From positions 62,001 through 126,000 of the forward strand of contig BOKS01000014.1 in NCBI GenBank assembly GCA_016861105.1: 64,000 nt of DNA, in the 5' to 3' direction. Position numbers and translations under genes: made by a program. Below the pieces are notes generated by a model. The model was not told where the DNA came from. It made no database searches and saw nothing but the letters and a program-made list of their open reading frames with translations. Source of the stretch: Betaproteobacteria bacterium (GTDB taxonomy: Bacteria; Pseudomonadota; Gammaproteobacteria; Burkholderiales; Casimicrobiaceae). Below are positions 1 to 9,196 of this stretch, piece by piece (position 1 is the stretch's first letter; the number at the start of each line of letters is the position of its first letter).

Positions 1-252
1 GTACTCGAAGGTCTCGCCGGGCTTCAGCGTGGGCTGCTGGCCGACGACGCCCGCGCCCTTGACCTCCTGCACGCGCTCGTCGGCGTCCGTGATCACCCAG
101 TGGCGCGACACGAGCCGTGCGGCGACCGTCCCGGTGTTGGTGATGCGCACGGTGTACGCGAACACGAAGTGGTTGCGTTCCGGGTCGGACTGCTCGGCGA
201 CGTACTGCGCCTTCGGCACGACCGTCACCTCGTAGCGCTTGCTGTCGGCCAT
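1..252 (-). CDS. apaG: ApaG domain protein (5' part, runs off window)
   Basis: The 84 codons present begin [20 protein letters not shown] and continue with [31 protein letters not shown] and [14 protein letters not shown], the typical start of ApaG, a small beta-sandwich protein historically linked to Co2+/Mg2+ resistance and Ap4A metabolism. Family members are about 125 residues, so roughly the last third lies outside the window. The ATG is divergent from rpe with 44 bases between the two starts, so promoters of both must sit there. The identification is firm; its biochemical role is not settled in the family. Confidence 0.9.
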   Translation of the reverse strand, partial: MADSKRYEVTVVPKAQYVAEQSDPERNHFVFAYTVRITNTGTVAARLVSRHWVITDADERVQEVKGAGVVGQQPTLKPGETFEY

Positions 253-287
253 CGGGATCGGGAGCCGCGGTGGGGGCGGCCGGGGAT

Positions 288-293
288 TATAGA
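288..293 (+). promoter_or_regulatory. Possible -10 element abutting rpe
   Basis: TATAGA lies only three bases before the rpe ATG, and no Shine-Dalgarno sequence is visible. If this is a real -10 hexamer, transcription would start at or next to the A of the ATG and rpe mRNA would be leaderless or nearly so. The -35 region is not recognisable. This is a reading of one hexamer in AT-poor DNA, so it is tentative. Confidence 0.3.
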
Positions 294-296
294 ACG

Positions 297-1001
297 ATGA
301 AGAGCCGCTTCCGGATCGCGCCGTCGCTGCTGTCGGCCGACTTCGCGCGCCTCGGCGACGAGGTGCGCGACGTCGTCGCGGCCGGCGCGGACCTCGTGCA
401 CTTCGACGTGATGGACAACCATTACGTTCCCAACCTCACCGTCGGGCCGCTGGTGTGCGAGGCGATCCGCCCGCACGCCGGCGTGCCGATCGACGTGCAC
501 CTGATGGTGGAGCCGGTGGACCGCATCGTCCCCGACTTCGCGAAGGCGGGCGCGACCTACGTGAGCTTCCACCCGGAGGCGTCGGCGCACGTGGACCGCA
601 CGATCGCGCTGATCCGCGACTGCGGGTGCCGGCCGGGGCTCGTGCTCAATCCCGCGACGCCGCTCGCGGTGCTCGACTGGACGCTCGACAAGCTGGATCT
701 GGTGCTGCTGATGAGCGTGAATCCCGGCTTCGGCGGCCAGGCGTTCATCCCGCACACGCTCGACAAGCTGCGGCTGGTGCGCAGGATGATCGACGGCGCG
801 CAGGCGCGCCACGGGCGCGAGATCCTGCTCGAGGTCGACGGCGGCGTGAAGGTCGACAACATCGCGCAGATCGCGGCGGCGGGCGCCGACACGTTCGTCG
901 CGGGCAGCGCGATCTTCGGGACCCGCGACTACGCGGCCACGATCGCGCGCATGCGCGCCGAACTGGCGCGCGTGCGCCCCGGCGCGGAGCCGGGCGGGTG
1001 A
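297..1001 (+). CDS. rpe: Ribulose-phosphate 3-epimerase
   Basis: Interconverts D-ribulose 5-phosphate and D-xylulose 5-phosphate in the pentose phosphate and, where present, Calvin pathways. The 234-residue TIM-barrel protein shows [14 protein letters not shown] at the N-terminus, the metal-site signature [32 protein letters not shown] and [10 protein letters not shown]. The ATG at 297 is chosen because it leaves the family's usual short N-terminus; an upstream in-frame start at 270 would add nine unlike residues. The stop overlaps the GTG of gph, so the two are translationally coupled. The order rpe-gph-trpE is common in betaproteobacteria. Confidence 0.95.
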   Translation: MKSRFRIAPSLLSADFARLGDEVRDVVAAGADLVHFDVMDNHYVPNLTVGPLVCEAIRPHAGVPIDVHLMVEPVDRIVPDFAKAGATYVSFHPEASAHVDRTIALIRDCGCRPGLVLNPATPLAVLDWTLDKLDLVLLMSVNPGFGGQAFIPHTLDKLRLVRRMIDGAQARHGREILLEVDGGVKVDNIAQIAAAGADTFVAGSAIFGTRDYAATIARMRAELARVRPGAEPGG

Positions 1002-1768
1002 CGCGGGAGCCGACGGGCCGCGACGCGCGCAGCGCGGAGGGTGGTCCCGGCAGCGGCACCGTCCCGTCCGCGGGCGCGCGGTTCGCCGTGCGCGCCGTCG
1101 CGTTCGACCTCGACGGCACGCTGCTCGACACCGTCCGCGACCTCGCCGCCGCGGTCAACGCCCTGCTCGGCGAATCGGGGCTGGCGCCGCTGCCGGTGGC
1201 GACGGTCCGCGACCTGGTCGGCAAGGGCATGGCGAACCTGGTGTCGCGCGCGCTCGCGGCGCGCGGGCGCGCGCCGCCGCAAGGCGACGAGCTCGCGGGC
1301 CTGCTCGCGCGCTACCAGGTGCTCTACGCGCAGCGGCTGGGCGCGCAGACGACCGTCTTCCCCGGCGTGGCCGAAGGGCTCGCGCGCCTCCACGCCGCCG
1401 GCATCCCGCTCGCCGTCGTGACGAACAAGGCGAGCCGCTTCGTCGGGCCGCACCTCGAGGCCGCGGGCCTCGCCGGCTACATCGCGGTGTGCGTCGGCGG
1501 CGACGACGCGGCAGCGAAGAAGCCCGATCCCGCGCCGCTGCAGCTGGCCGCGGCGCGGCTGGACGTCCCGCCTGCGCGGCTGCTTGTCGTCGGCGACTCG
1601 GGCAACGACGCGCTCGCGGCCCGCGCGGCCGGCTGCCCCGTCGTGATCGTGCCCTACGGGTACAACGAGGGCCGCCGCGTCGAGTCGCTGGACGCCGATG
1701 GTATAGTCGCCTCGGTCCGCGAGGTGGCCGACCTGGTGCTGCGCTCGCGCCACGACGTCGCCGCCTGA
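998..1768 (+). CDS. gph: Phosphoglycolate phosphatase, HAD family
   Basis: Removes 2-phosphoglycolate by hydrolysis to glycolate. It is a 256-residue HAD hydrolase: motif [10 protein letters not shown] (nucleophile and acid/base Asp), motif II VVTNK, motif III Lys in KKPDP and motif [16 protein letters not shown]. The GTG overlapping the rpe stop (GTGA) is the likely start, although it gives about 30 extra residues ahead of the usual beginning near [11 protein letters not shown]; a GTG around 1087 is an alternative. It sits between rpe and trpE, as in many relatives. Substrate is inferred from family and context. Confidence 0.88.
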   Translation: MTREPTGRDARSAEGGPGSGTVPSAGARFAVRAVAFDLDGTLLDTVRDLAAAVNALLGESGLAPLPVATVRDLVGKGMANLVSRALAARGRAPPQGDELAGLLARYQVLYAQRLGAQTTVFPGVAEGLARLHAAGIPLAVVTNKASRFVGPHLEAAGLAGYIAVCVGGDDAAAKKPDPAPLQLAAARLDVPPARLLVVGDSGNDALAARAAGCPVVIVPYGYNEGRRVESLDADGIVASVREVADLVLRSRHDVAA

Positions 1769-1927
1769 TGCGACCGCTTCCCTCGGCCGCGCACGTCCCC
1801 GCAGCGTGACATCACCCCGGCGAAACGCTGCGCCACCGCGCCTCGCGCGCCGGCGGTCGTGCCCGCGGGCCGGTCGGCGTCCCGGCGCCGCACCACGCGA
1901 CGCCCCGGCCCGTCGAGGAGACCGCCG

Positions 1928-3406
1928 ATGATCGACGAAAGCGACTACCGCGCGCTCGCGGCGCAGGGCTACAACCGCATCCCGCTGGTGCTGGAGACGC
2001 TCGCCGACCTCGACACGCCGCTGTCGCTCTACCTCAAGCTCGGCGGCGGCCGCCACACGTTCCTGCTCGAGTCGGTCGTCGGCGGCGAGCGCTTCGGCCG
2101 CTACTCGTTCATCGGCCTGCCGGCCCGCCTCGCCCTCCGCGCGCGCGGGACGACGATCGAGGTGGAGGAGGACGGCGTCGTCGTCGAGCGCCACGAAGGC
2201 GACCCGCTCGCCTTCGTGCGGCAGTTCGTCGCGCGCTACCGCGCCGCGCCGCTGCCCGGCCTGCCGCGCTTCTCGGGCGGGCTCGCCGGCGCGTTCGGCT
2301 ACGACGTCGTGCGCCACGTCGAGCCGCGCCTCGCCGGTCACGCGCCGGCGCGCGCCTCCGCGCTCGACGCGGTCCCCGACGTGCTGCTGCTGCTCGCCGA
2401 CGAGATCGCCGTCGTCGACAACCTCGCCGGGCGCATCTACCTGATCGTCTGGGCCGACACCGCGCTGCCCGACGCGTACGCGCGCGCGGCCGCGCGGCTC
2501 GCCGCGCTGCGGCTGCGCCTGCGCGAGCCGGTCGCGATCCCGTTGCAGACGGCCACGGCGAAGACGCGGGCCCGAAGCGAGATCGGCGAGGAGGCGTACT
2601 GCGCCGCGGTCGTGCGCGCGAAGGCCTACATCGCCGCCGGCGACGTCATGCAGGTGGTGCTGTCGCAGCGGCTCGCGATGCCGTTCGCCGAGTCGCCGCT
2701 GTCGCTGTACCGCGCGCTGCGCTCGCTCAACCCGTCGCCGTACATGTTCTACTACGACTTCGGCGACTTCCACGTCGTCGGCGCCTCGCCCGAGATCCTC
2801 GTCCGCAAGGAGGGCGCGACGGTGACGCTGCGGCCGATCGCGGGAACGCGGCCGCGCGGGGCGACGCGGCAGGCGGACGAGCAGCACGCCGCCGACCTGC
2901 TGGCGGACCCCAAGGAGATCGCCGAGCACGTGATGCTGCTCGACCTGGGACGCAACGACGTCGGCCGCGTCGCCGCGACGGGCACGGTGCGCGTCACCGA
3001 GCGCATGGCGATCGAGCGCTACTCGCACGTGATGCACATCGTCAGCAACGTCGAGGGCACGCTGAAGCCGGGCCTCGCGTCGATGGACGTCCTGCGCGCG
3101 ACCTTCCCCGCGGGGACGGTCAGCGGCGCGCCGAAGGTGCGCGCGATGGAGATCATCGACGAGCTCGAGCCCACCAGGCGCGGCATCTACGCGGGCGCGG
3201 TCGGCTACGTCTCGTTCCACGACGACATGGACCTCGCCATCGCGATCCGCACGGCCGTGGTGAAGGACGGGGTCCTCTACGCGCAGACCGGCGCCGGCAT
3301 CGTGCACGACTCCGTGCCCGCCTCCGAGTGGCAGGAGACGCTCAGCAAGGCGCGCGCGGTGCTGCGCGCAGCCGAAATGGTGCAGGCCGGCCTGGACGAG
3401 GCGTGA
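1928..3406 (+). CDS. trpE: Anthranilate synthase component I
   Basis: Chorismate-using subunit of anthranilate synthase, the first committed step of tryptophan synthesis; it takes ammonia from TrpG. The 492-residue protein has the N-terminal LLES motif (tryptophan feedback site) in [27 protein letters not shown], and the C-terminal chorismate-binding core with [23 protein letters not shown] and [18 protein letters not shown]. The ATG is preceded by GAGGAG with good spacing. No Trp-rich leader peptide is visible in the 160 bases upstream. Its partners trpG-trpD-trpC lie 16 kb away, beyond unrelated genes and an integrated element. Confidence 0.96.
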   Translation: MIDESDYRALAAQGYNRIPLVLETLADLDTPLSLYLKLGGGRHTFLLESVVGGERFGRYSFIGLPARLALRARGTTIEVEEDGVVVERHEGDPLAFVRQFVARYRAAPLPGLPRFSGGLAGAFGYDVVRHVEPRLAGHAPARASALDAVPDVLLLLADEIAVVDNLAGRIYLIVWADTALPDAYARAAARLAALRLRLREPVAIPLQTATAKTRARSEIGEEAYCAAVVRAKAYIAAGDVMQVVLSQRLAMPFAESPLSLYRALRSLNPSPYMFYYDFGDFHVVGASPEILVRKEGATVTLRPIAGTRPRGATRQADEQHAADLLADPKEIAEHVMLLDLGRNDVGRVAATGTVRVTERMAIERYSHVMHIVSNVEGTLKPGLASMDVLRATFPAGTVSGAPKVRAMEIIDELEPTRRGIYAGAVGYVSFHDDMDLAIAIRTAVVKDGVLYAQTGAGIVHDSVPASEWQETLSKARAVLRAAEMVQAGLDEA

Positions 3407-3562
3407 CGGCCCGTTCCGGGGCGCGTAGGCGTCCGGCCGACTGACCGCGCTCGCCGCGACGGCTATCGTGCCGGTGCTCCCGACGCGGTGCCGCTGCGCC
3501 GCGGGCGGTCGACGCGCAACCGCGCGGCCGCCGGACCCGGGGCACACGCTGCCGACGACCCC

Positions 3563-4015
3563 ATGGAAAAACTGGAACTGCGCGCCCGAGCCCGTGCGGA
3601 AGCACGCGCGACCGGCCTCTTCGACCTGCTCCCGCGCGCCGCGGCGCGCGACCGGGCGCGGCACGCGCCTGCCCGCCGCGCGCGTCCGACGCCGTTGCCC
3701 GCCGCGAGCGTCGACACCGAGCAGGCGCGCGCGGCCTGCGCCCCGATGGGGCGGCTGGAGACGGTCGTCCAGGCCGTCGACGCGGCCGGCCGCACGCACG
3801 CGCTGTACGTGATCGTCCCCGACGCGCGGATGAAGGCCCACTACGAGCGCTCGGGCCTCGCGATCGAGCCCGGCTGCCGCGTGCTGCTCGACGCGGCGGC
3901 GCTGCTGCCGGTGGCGGTGCTGCGCATGGCGCCGTGCCCCGGCCACGACGACACTCCCGCGCCGGCGCCGGTGAGCGGCGGCTTCAACCCCTACCACGAC
4001 GTCCCCGCCGCATGA
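3563..4015 (+). CDS. Hypothetical protein upstream of transglutaminase
   Basis: Not recognised. The 150-residue protein starts MEKLELRARARAEARATGLF and has an Arg/Ala-rich first half and a more ordered second half with MGRLETVVQAVDAAGRTHAL and CRVLLDAAALLPVAVLRM. No signal peptide or membrane segment is evident. Upstream in-frame starts exist, but the ATG at 3563 begins the non-low-complexity part. Its stop overlaps the ATG of the transglutaminase gene (ATGA), so the two genes are probably co-translated and may act together. Confidence 0.6.
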   Translation: MEKLELRARARAEARATGLFDLLPRAAARDRARHAPARRARPTPLPAASVDTEQARAACAPMGRLETVVQAVDAAGRTHALYVIVPDARMKAHYERSGLAIEPGCRVLLDAAALLPVAVLRMAPCPGHDDTPAPAPVSGGFNPYHDVPAA

Positions 4016-4911
4016 TCACGCTCGCGCCGGCCAGGGAGCGCAGCGGCAGCCGCGTGCGCATCCGCTATCGCGTCGCGCTGCGCTACGAGGTCGACGGCCC
4101 GTCCGACTTCATCTTCCTGATCCATCCGGCGCGCACCGCGCAGCAGCACGTCACCGGCGAAGCGCTCGACGTGCTGCCGGAGGCCGACCACGCGGTCGAG
4201 ACCGACCTGCAGTCGGGCAACCGGCTGCTCAAGCTGCGGGCCGGGGCGGGCACGCTGGACGTCCGCCTGCAGGCGTGCGTGGACGTGGTGCACCACATGG
4301 CGCGGCCGGAGGACGTCGTGGCCGCGGCGCCGGCGGCGCTGCCCGCCTCGACGCTGCGCTACCTCACCGCGAGCCGCTACTGCCAGACGGACCGCCTCCA
4401 GCAGCACGCCTGGTCGCTGTTCGGCGGCCTGCCGCGCGGCTACGCGCAGGTGCAGGCGGTGTGCGACTGGGTGCGCGGCCACGTGGAGTTCCGTGCGGGA
4501 ACGTCGCATCCGGGCACGTCGGCGCTCGAGACCTTCGACACCGGCATCGGCGTCTGCCGCGACTTCGCCCACCTCGCGATCACGCTGTGCCGCGCGCTCA
4601 ACTACCCCGCGCGCTTCGTGACCGGCGTGGACTACGGGGCCGACCCGTCGCTCGGCCCGCCCGACTTCCACGCGTACGTCGAGGTCTACCTCGACCGCTG
4701 GTACCTGTTCGACCCGACGGGGATCTCCCCGACGACCGGGCTGATCCGCATCGCGACCGGCGCCGACGCCGCCGACGTCTCGTTCGCGACCATCTTCGGC
4801 CCGGTGCGCACCGGCATGCCGCTGCTCGCCTTCGACGCGGTGGAGGACGCGGAGGCCGGCGTCCTGCGTCCCCGCGCCACGCCGCTCGCCGTCTCGACGG
4901 CGCTCGTCTGA
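4012..4911 (+). CDS. Transglutaminase-like protease-fold protein
   Basis: A 299-residue bacterial transglutaminase-like protein. The N-terminal ~130 residues form the beta-rich domain usual in this family (RYRVALRYEVDGPSDFIFLI). The catalytic triad is visible: Cys182 in GVCRDFAHLA, His220 in DFHAYVEVY and Asp234 in LFDPTG. Such proteins are thought to act as cysteine peptidases or amidases, mostly of unknown substrate. It is coupled by an ATGA overlap to the hypothetical gene before it. No signal peptide is evident, so a cytoplasmic location is likely. Confidence 0.85.
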   Translation: MITLAPARERSGSRVRIRYRVALRYEVDGPSDFIFLIHPARTAQQHVTGEALDVLPEADHAVETDLQSGNRLLKLRAGAGTLDVRLQACVDVVHHMARPEDVVAAAPAALPASTLRYLTASRYCQTDRLQQHAWSLFGGLPRGYAQVQAVCDWVRGHVEFRAGTSHPGTSALETFDTGIGVCRDFAHLAITLCRALNYPARFVTGVDYGADPSLGPPDFHAYVEVYLDRWYLFDPTGISPTTGLIRIATGADAADVSFATIFGPVRTGMPLLAFDAVEDAEAGVLRPRATPLAVSTALV

Positions 4912-5094
4912 CGTCAGCACGGCCGTCCGCGCCCGGCGGCGCGAAGTAGGACACGCCGCACGTGCGCACCTCCCGCCGTCGCCGGCGCTTTTGCGAGGTG
5001 TTCCGACTGCGCGCAACGTGCGCGCCTCGCGACAATGGGTGCGTCCGCGGAAGCAGCGCGGCCCGTTCCGAAGCCACACCTCCAGGAGACGACG

Positions 5095-5385
5095 ATGGCG
5101 CAAGGCGAGAAGGAATACGGCGAGGGCAACTACAAGGCCACCCGCCAGTACAACGAAGCCACGAAGGAGTTCATCGAGTCCGGCCGCGTGGACGAGGCCG
5201 CCCGTGCCGCCAAGCCGGCGGACGCGGCCGAGGCCGAGGCGATGAAGCGGGCCGAGGACGAGGCCCGGTCGCGCGCGAAGGAAGAGGATCCGGCGCTGAC
5301 GCCCGAGGATCCGCAGGGCGTCCGCGTGACCGACCGCGCGGCGGACCAGCGCAAGACGCCGGCCCCGGGCCGTTCGGGGAGCTGA
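5095..5385 (+). CDS. Small hydrophilic charged protein
   Basis: A 96-residue protein with a good ribosome site (CAGGAG) seven bases before the ATG. It is almost entirely charged or small residues (MAQGEKEYGEGNYKATRQYN, DEAARAAKPADAAEAEAMKR), lacks Cys and Trp, and looks largely disordered or helical. I do not recognise a named family; the composition resembles small stress-linked or hydrophilin-like proteins, which is only a resemblance. It heads a run of three small genes with short gaps, before a convergent histidine kinase. Confidence 0.6.
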   Translation: MAQGEKEYGEGNYKATRQYNEATKEFIESGRVDEAARAAKPADAAEAEAMKRAEDEARSRAKEEDPALTPEDPQGVRVTDRAADQRKTPAPGRSGS

Positions 5386-5387
5386 CC

Positions 5388-5570
5388 ATGCGTCCCTCGA
5401 TGCACCGCATCGAAGCGCCCGCAGCCCTGCCGCCGCACGTGCCGCTGCTCGAGGCTTCGGACCTTCCCGACGACGACTGGTCGCTGCCCGACGCGTTCCG
5501 TCTCGACGACGGGTTCGGCGACGACGATCGCCTGGCGACGCTGAGCGTCGCCCGGGCGTTCGACGACTGA
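5388..5570 (+). CDS. Small acidic protein
   Basis: A 60-residue ORF starting MRPSMHRIEAPAALPPHVPL, two bases after the previous stop. The C-terminal half is strongly acidic (DLPDDDWSLPDAF, DDGFGDDDRLATL). No domain is recognised. Codon use matches the high-GC neighbours and the tight spacing supports a real gene co-transcribed with its neighbours, but the evidence is positional only. Confidence 0.45.
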   Translation: MRPSMHRIEAPAALPPHVPLLEASDLPDDDWSLPDAFRLDDGFGDDDRLATLSVARAFDD

Positions 5571-5583
5571 CAGGACTCCCGCG

Positions 5584-5724
5584 ATGATCGTCCTCGCCGC
5601 CGCGATGTTCGACCTGACGGCCGTCGGCGTCCACGCCGCGGCACTCTCCGAAGTGCTGTTCCTCGCCGTCGGCGGGGTGGTGGCCGCGCTGCTGGTCTAC
5701 GGCCTGCGCAATCAGCGCTCCTGA
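5584..5724 (+). CDS. Single-span small membrane protein
   Basis: A 46-residue protein, MIVLAAAMFDLTAVGVHAAA followed by LSEVLFLAVGGVVAALLVYG and a short basic tail LRNQRS. The hydrophobic stretch at about residues 22-41 should cross the inner membrane once, with the basic C-terminus inside. It begins 13 bases after the preceding small gene and its last codons overlap the end of the convergent histidine kinase gene by 13 bases. Function unknown. Confidence 0.5.
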   Translation: MIVLAAAMFDLTAVGVHAAALSEVLFLAVGGVVAALLVYGLRNQRS

Positions 5725-7250
5725 CGCGCGGCGCGCGCCCTGCGCGCCGCCGCCGCGCCGACGAACGCGGCCAGCGCCTCGGCGGTGACGGGCTTCACCG
5801 CGTGGCGGTCGAAGCCCGAGTCCGCCGCGAGGTGCCGGTCCTCGTCGCGGCCGTAGCCCGTGCAGGCGACGAGGACGGCACCGCGCGTCGCGGGGTCGCT
5901 GCGCAGGGCGCGGGCGACGTCGTAGCCGCTCATGTGCGGCAGGCCGATGTCGAGCAGCACGAGGTCCGGCCGCAGTGCGCGGGCCCGGTCGACCGCCTGC
6001 AGGCCGTCGTGGGCCGCCGCCACGTCGTGCCCCATGAGCCGCAGCAGGATCGCGGTCGACTCGGCGATGTCCGGATTGTCGTCGACCACGAGGACGCGCA
6101 GCGCCGCCACGGGCTCGCTCGACGCCGACCGGGAATCGGCCGCCGCCGACTGCGCAGCGTGCATGGGCAGGCGCACGCTGAACGTGCTGCCGCGGCCCGC
6201 GCCGGGGCTCACGGCCGCGACGCTGCCGCCGTGCGCCTCCACGAGCCGCTTCACCAGCGTGAGGCCGATGCCGAGCCCCGCGTCCTGGCGGTCGAGCCCC
6301 TGCTCGCCCTGGACGAAGGGCTCGAAGATCAGCGACAGCAGCCGCTCGGGGATGCCGGCGCCGTCGTCGGTCACCTGGAGCATCGCGAAGTCGTCGTCGT
6401 GCACGAGCGTGACCGCGACGTGCCCGCCGGCGGGCGTGTACTTGCTCGCGTTCGACAGCAGGTTCGTGATCACCTGCACGATGCGCGTCGCGTCCGCGCG
6501 CAGCGGCGTCGGCAGGCCGGGCACGCTGACGCGCACCTGCTGCTCCTTGGCGTCGAACAGCGGCTGCATCGTCGCCAGCGCGGTGCGCAGGAGGTCGGCC
6601 AGCTCGACGTTGGCCATGCGCAGCGCCACCTTCCCGGTGGTGATGCGCCCCAGGTCGAGCAGGTCGTCGACGAGCCGTGTCAGGTGGTCGAGCTGGCGCG
6701 AGAACAGCGCGTGCGAGTACTCGATGGCGTCGCGGTCGCCGGGCGGGGCGCGCTTCGCGATCTCGAGCGCATTGCGCATCGGCGCGAGCGGATTGCGGAG
6801 CTCGTGGGCGAGGATCGCGAGGAACTCGTTCATGCGCGCCTCGGACCGCTGGAGCTCCTCGATGCGGCGGCGCGAGGTCAGGTCGCGCGTGACCTTCGCG
6901 AAGCCGCGCAGCTCGCCGCCGGCGTCGCGCAGCGCCGTGATGACCACGCTGGCCCAGAAGCGCGAGCCGTCCTTGCGCACGCGCCAGCCCTCGTCCTCGA
7001 AGCGGCCGTTGGCGCGCGCCATGGCGAGCTCGTGCTGCGGCCAGCCGCGCTCGACGGCGTCGGGCTCGTAGAAGCGGCTGAAGTGGCTGCCGATGATGTC
7101 GGCGGCGGTGTAGCCCTTGATCGCCTCGGCGCCCGCGTTCCAGGTCGCCACGTTCCCTTCCGGCGTGAGCATGAAGATCCCGTAGTCCTTCACGCTCTCC
7201 ACGAGCAGCCGGAACTGCTCGGCGTCGACGGGGTCCGGCTTCGTGGTCAC
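5712..7250 (-). CDS. Hybrid sensor kinase (PAS-HisKA-HATPase-REC)
   Basis: A soluble hybrid histidine kinase of 512 residues. A PAS domain spans about residues 10-130, HisKA about 138-205 with the phospho-accepting His149 in LAHELRNP, and the ATPase domain about 250-362 with NLLSNASK, DDGAGIP and GLGIGL. A receiver domain follows at about 385-500, with the acidic pair VVDD, Asp434 in LLDIGLP and Lys486. No membrane segment is seen, so it probably senses an internal signal through PAS. The GTG start is chosen because it begins the recognisable PAS-containing part; no good ribosome site is visible. No separate response regulator lies beside it. Confidence 0.88.
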   Translation of the reverse strand: MTTKPDPVDAEQFRLLVESVKDYGIFMLTPEGNVATWNAGAEAIKGYTAADIIGSHFSRFYEPDAVERGWPQHELAMARANGRFEDEGWRVRKDGSRFWASVVITALRDAGGELRGFAKVTRDLTSRRRIEELQRSEARMNEFLAILAHELRNPLAPMRNALEIAKRAPPGDRDAIEYSHALFSRQLDHLTRLVDDLLDLGRITTGKVALRMANVELADLLRTALATMQPLFDAKEQQVRVSVPGLPTPLRADATRIVQVITNLLSNASKYTPAGGHVAVTLVHDDDFAMLQVTDDGAGIPERLLSLIFEPFVQGEQGLDRQDAGLGIGLTLVKRLVEAHGGSVAAVSPGAGRGSTFSVRLPMHAAQSAAADSRSASSEPVAALRVLVVDDNPDIAESTAILLRLMGHDVAAAHDGLQAVDRARALRPDLVLLDIGLPHMSGYDVARALRSDPATRGAVLVACTGYGRDEDRHLAADSGFDRHAVKPVTAEALAAFVGAAAARRARAARQER

Positions 7251-7649
7251 GGCGGGGCGGGACAGGGGGCGGTGGCGGCGCAGGGACGCCGCTGCCCGCA
7301 GGGGGCAGCGAAGCGCCGCGGCCGAGCGTACGCGCGCCGGCCCCCGATTGTTTATCGGCAGTCCATGAAGCTTACCGTAGGCCCGGCGCCGACGCGCGTC
7401 GGCCGGCGTCCGACACGGTGCGCGCCGGTTCGGCCGTGCCGGGCCGGCGGGGCCCGGTGTGTTACCTTTGCCGCATGTCCGCAGCATCGCGCCCGCCCGG
7501 GCGCGCCGCCCGTTCCGGGCGGCGATGGCGCCGGCCCGCCCGTCCCTGAGGTTCCGGGGCTCTCCCCGTCCGCGTGAGCGCGGCGCCGCGTCCGGCGCGG
7601 CGGCGTTCCGCCGGCGGCCCCTCCCGACGAGTCCACGCCGGCGCGACGC
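7251..7649 (+). other. Gene-free stretch holding the old trpG upstream region
   Basis: No convincing gene is visible on either strand. A stem-loop with 8-bp arms (CGCTGCCC and GGGCAGCG, 7290-7310) lies 40 bases upstream of the kinase start and would be in its leader. The final part directly precedes the left attachment copy of the trpG start, so it is probably what preceded trpG before the element integrated. No clear promoter or ribosome site can be picked out. Confidence 0.5.
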
Positions 7650-7673
7650 ATGCTGTTGATGATCGAAAACTAG
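7650..7673 (+). repeat. attL: partial copy of the trpG start
   Basis: Reads ATG CTG TTG ATG ATC GAA AAC TAG, that is MLLMIEN-stop, against the trpG start ATG CTG CTG ATG ATC GAC AAC TAC (MLLMIDNY). 21 of 24 bases match, with uninterrupted runs ATGCTG, TGATGATCGA and AACTA. This is the left element-chromosome junction. Crossover within TGATGATCGA or ATGCTG would both explain the mismatches. Confidence 0.8.
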
Positions 7674-7785
7674 CATCACCATCCGGCGCCGACCGCTGCT
7701 ACCCGCGAGCGGTAAAAAAACGGCTTCAGAACAGCAAACTAGCGGACATTCGTAACCGGCCTCGTCCGTTGCGATCCGCAAGAAG

Positions 7786-7825
7786 TGCGGGTATCGTTGT
7801 GGGTATCGACCTCGCGATACCCGCA
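7786..7825 (+). repeat. Left integrase arm-type sites
   Basis: GCGGGTATCG (7787-7796) and GTGGGTATCG (7799-7808) are direct repeats with a 12-bp period; an inverted copy CGATACCCGCA follows at 7815-7825, ending just before the integrase ATG. The same direct pair with the same period is found near the right end. Position suggests arm-type integrase binding sites that would also let the integrase repress its own promoter. Confidence 0.6.
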
Positions 7826-7826
7826 C

Positions 7827-9122
7827 ATGCCGCTGTCTGACGCAACGATTCGCAGCGCCAGGCCACTCCAAAAGCCTGTTCGCAAGGCGAAGGGTGGAAA
7901 GCCGAGCTACGAAACCGTAGACGGGCCATACAAGCTGCCCGACGGCGGCGGGCTATATCTGGAAGTGCGACCAACGGGCGCGAAGCTCTGGCGCTATAGG
8001 TATCGGATCGCGGGCAAAGAAAACCTGTTTGCCGTCGGCGAGTACTTCAATGACCGCCGGGGTGGGCACGTTTCGCTGGACGACGCCCGGAGGGAACGCG
8101 ACAAGGCGCGGGCGCTGGTGAAGCAAGGCATACACCCGGCGCACAGTCGGCAAGCGGCACGGTTGGCGCAACACGCCGCGAATGCCAATACCTTTGAAGC
8201 GGTGGCGCGCGAGTGGATCGAAAAGAAGCGGGCTAGCTGGTCGCCCTACTACTTGCGCCAAGTCGAGCGGTTCCTAAAGGCCGACGTTTTCCCATATGTC
8301 GGCAATCTACCGATCCGCAGCGTAACGGCGGCGCACCTGTTGGAAATCGTCAAGCGGGTGGAGGGGCGCGGCGCTGAAACCGTAGCGTTGCTGATTCGGC
8401 AATGGGCTTCCGCGATCTTCCGCTATGCCGTATCGACCCTGCGGGCGGATATCGACCCGGCGGCGGCGTTGAAGGGCGCGATCCACCGTCCACGGACCGA
8501 GCATCACAAGCCGCTGTCCCGCGATCAGATAGCCGCATTCATCAAGGCGCTAGAAACCGACGGGGGCTATCGCACGACGGTAATCGCGCTGCGGCTGATG
8601 CTGCTGACATTCGTTCGCCCGGTGGAATTGAGGGCCGCACGGTGGGCGGAATTCGACCTTGACCGGGCCGAGTGGCGAATACCCGCTGAGCGCACGAAGA
8701 TGCGGGACGCGCACGTTGTCCCGTTGTCCCGTCAGGCGGTGGAATTGCTGCGCGAGCTGCAGAGCTATACCGCCGGGCGCGAATTGCTGTTCCCAAACTA
8801 TCGCAATCCGCGAGCGTGCATGACCGCGACGACGATGAATCGCGCCCTGGAACGCATGGGATTCAACGGCAAAGACACCATCGGTTTTTCCGCGCACGGC
8901 TTCCGCGCCACGGCGTCGACGATGCTCAACGAATTGGGCCACCGTCCCGATGTGATCGAACGGCAACTAGCGCACAAGGAACGCAACAAGGTGCGGGCGA
9001 GCTACAACCGCGCCGAGTACCTAGAGGAACGGCGGGCCATGATGCAGCAATGGGCCGACCTGACCGAACAAATCGCAAAGGACAAGAAAAAGGTGACGCC
9101 GATCAAGCGCGCGGCGGCATGA
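7827..9122 (+). CDS. int: P4-type tyrosine integrase
   Basis: Catalyses site-specific insertion and excision of the element. The 431-residue protein has the N-terminal arm-binding domain of P4-like integrases (residues ~1-90: LPDGGGLYLEVRPTGAKLW, LDDARRERDKARALV), a core-binding domain (~115-205) and the catalytic domain with Arg in FVRPVELRAARW, Lys in ERTKMRDAHVVPLS, HGFR, LAH and the Tyr nucleophile in ASYNRAEY. The ATG at 7827 gives the family's usual MPLSD-type beginning. It reads into the element from attL, the standard position. Apparently intact. Confidence 0.93.
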   Translation: MPLSDATIRSARPLQKPVRKAKGGKPSYETVDGPYKLPDGGGLYLEVRPTGAKLWRYRYRIAGKENLFAVGEYFNDRRGGHVSLDDARRERDKARALVKQGIHPAHSRQAARLAQHAANANTFEAVAREWIEKKRASWSPYYLRQVERFLKADVFPYVGNLPIRSVTAAHLLEIVKRVEGRGAETVALLIRQWASAIFRYAVSTLRADIDPAAALKGAIHRPRTEHHKPLSRDQIAAFIKALETDGGYRTTVIALRLMLLTFVRPVELRAARWAEFDLDRAEWRIPAERTKMRDAHVVPLSRQAVELLRELQSYTAGRELLFPNYRNPRACMTATTMNRALERMGFNGKDTIGFSAHGFRATASTMLNELGHRPDVIERQLAHKERNKVRASYNRAEYLEERRAMMQQWADLTEQIAKDKKKVTPIKRAAA

Positions 9123-9162
9123 CGCCCGGACCTACCTAGTGGTCGAACTCGGATATTGCCGC

Positions 9163-9190
9163 TTGACTTCGGATAACCCCGGCCTATAAC
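9163..9190 (+). promoter_or_regulatory. Strong sigma-70-type promoter
   Basis: TTGACT (9163-9168) and TATAAC (9185-9190) are separated by 16 bp, one of the best consensus promoters in this GC-rich window. Transcription would start near 9197, exactly at the first stem of the predicted RNA, about 75 bp downstream of the integrase stop. Confidence 0.65.
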
Positions 9191-9196
9191 ATAGGG

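Noticed and set aside
1769..1927. A trp leader peptide or attenuator before trpE
   Set aside because: The only short frame (beginning [11 protein letters not shown]) has no Trp codons and no terminator hairpin with a T-run is visible.
929..3997. Minus-strand open frame of about 1000 codons opposite gph and trpE
   Set aside because: Low-complexity Arg/Val/His composition and full overlap with well-recognised plus-strand genes.
7363..7577. Possible small gene starting MKLTVGPAPTRVGRRPTRCA upstream of attL
   Set aside because: Pro/Arg-rich translation typical of random GC-rich frames, no ribosome site, and no family resemblance.
7600..7830. A tRNA gene as the integration target
   Set aside because: No cloverleaf or T-arm consensus is found at either end; the duplicated sequence is instead the start of trpG.
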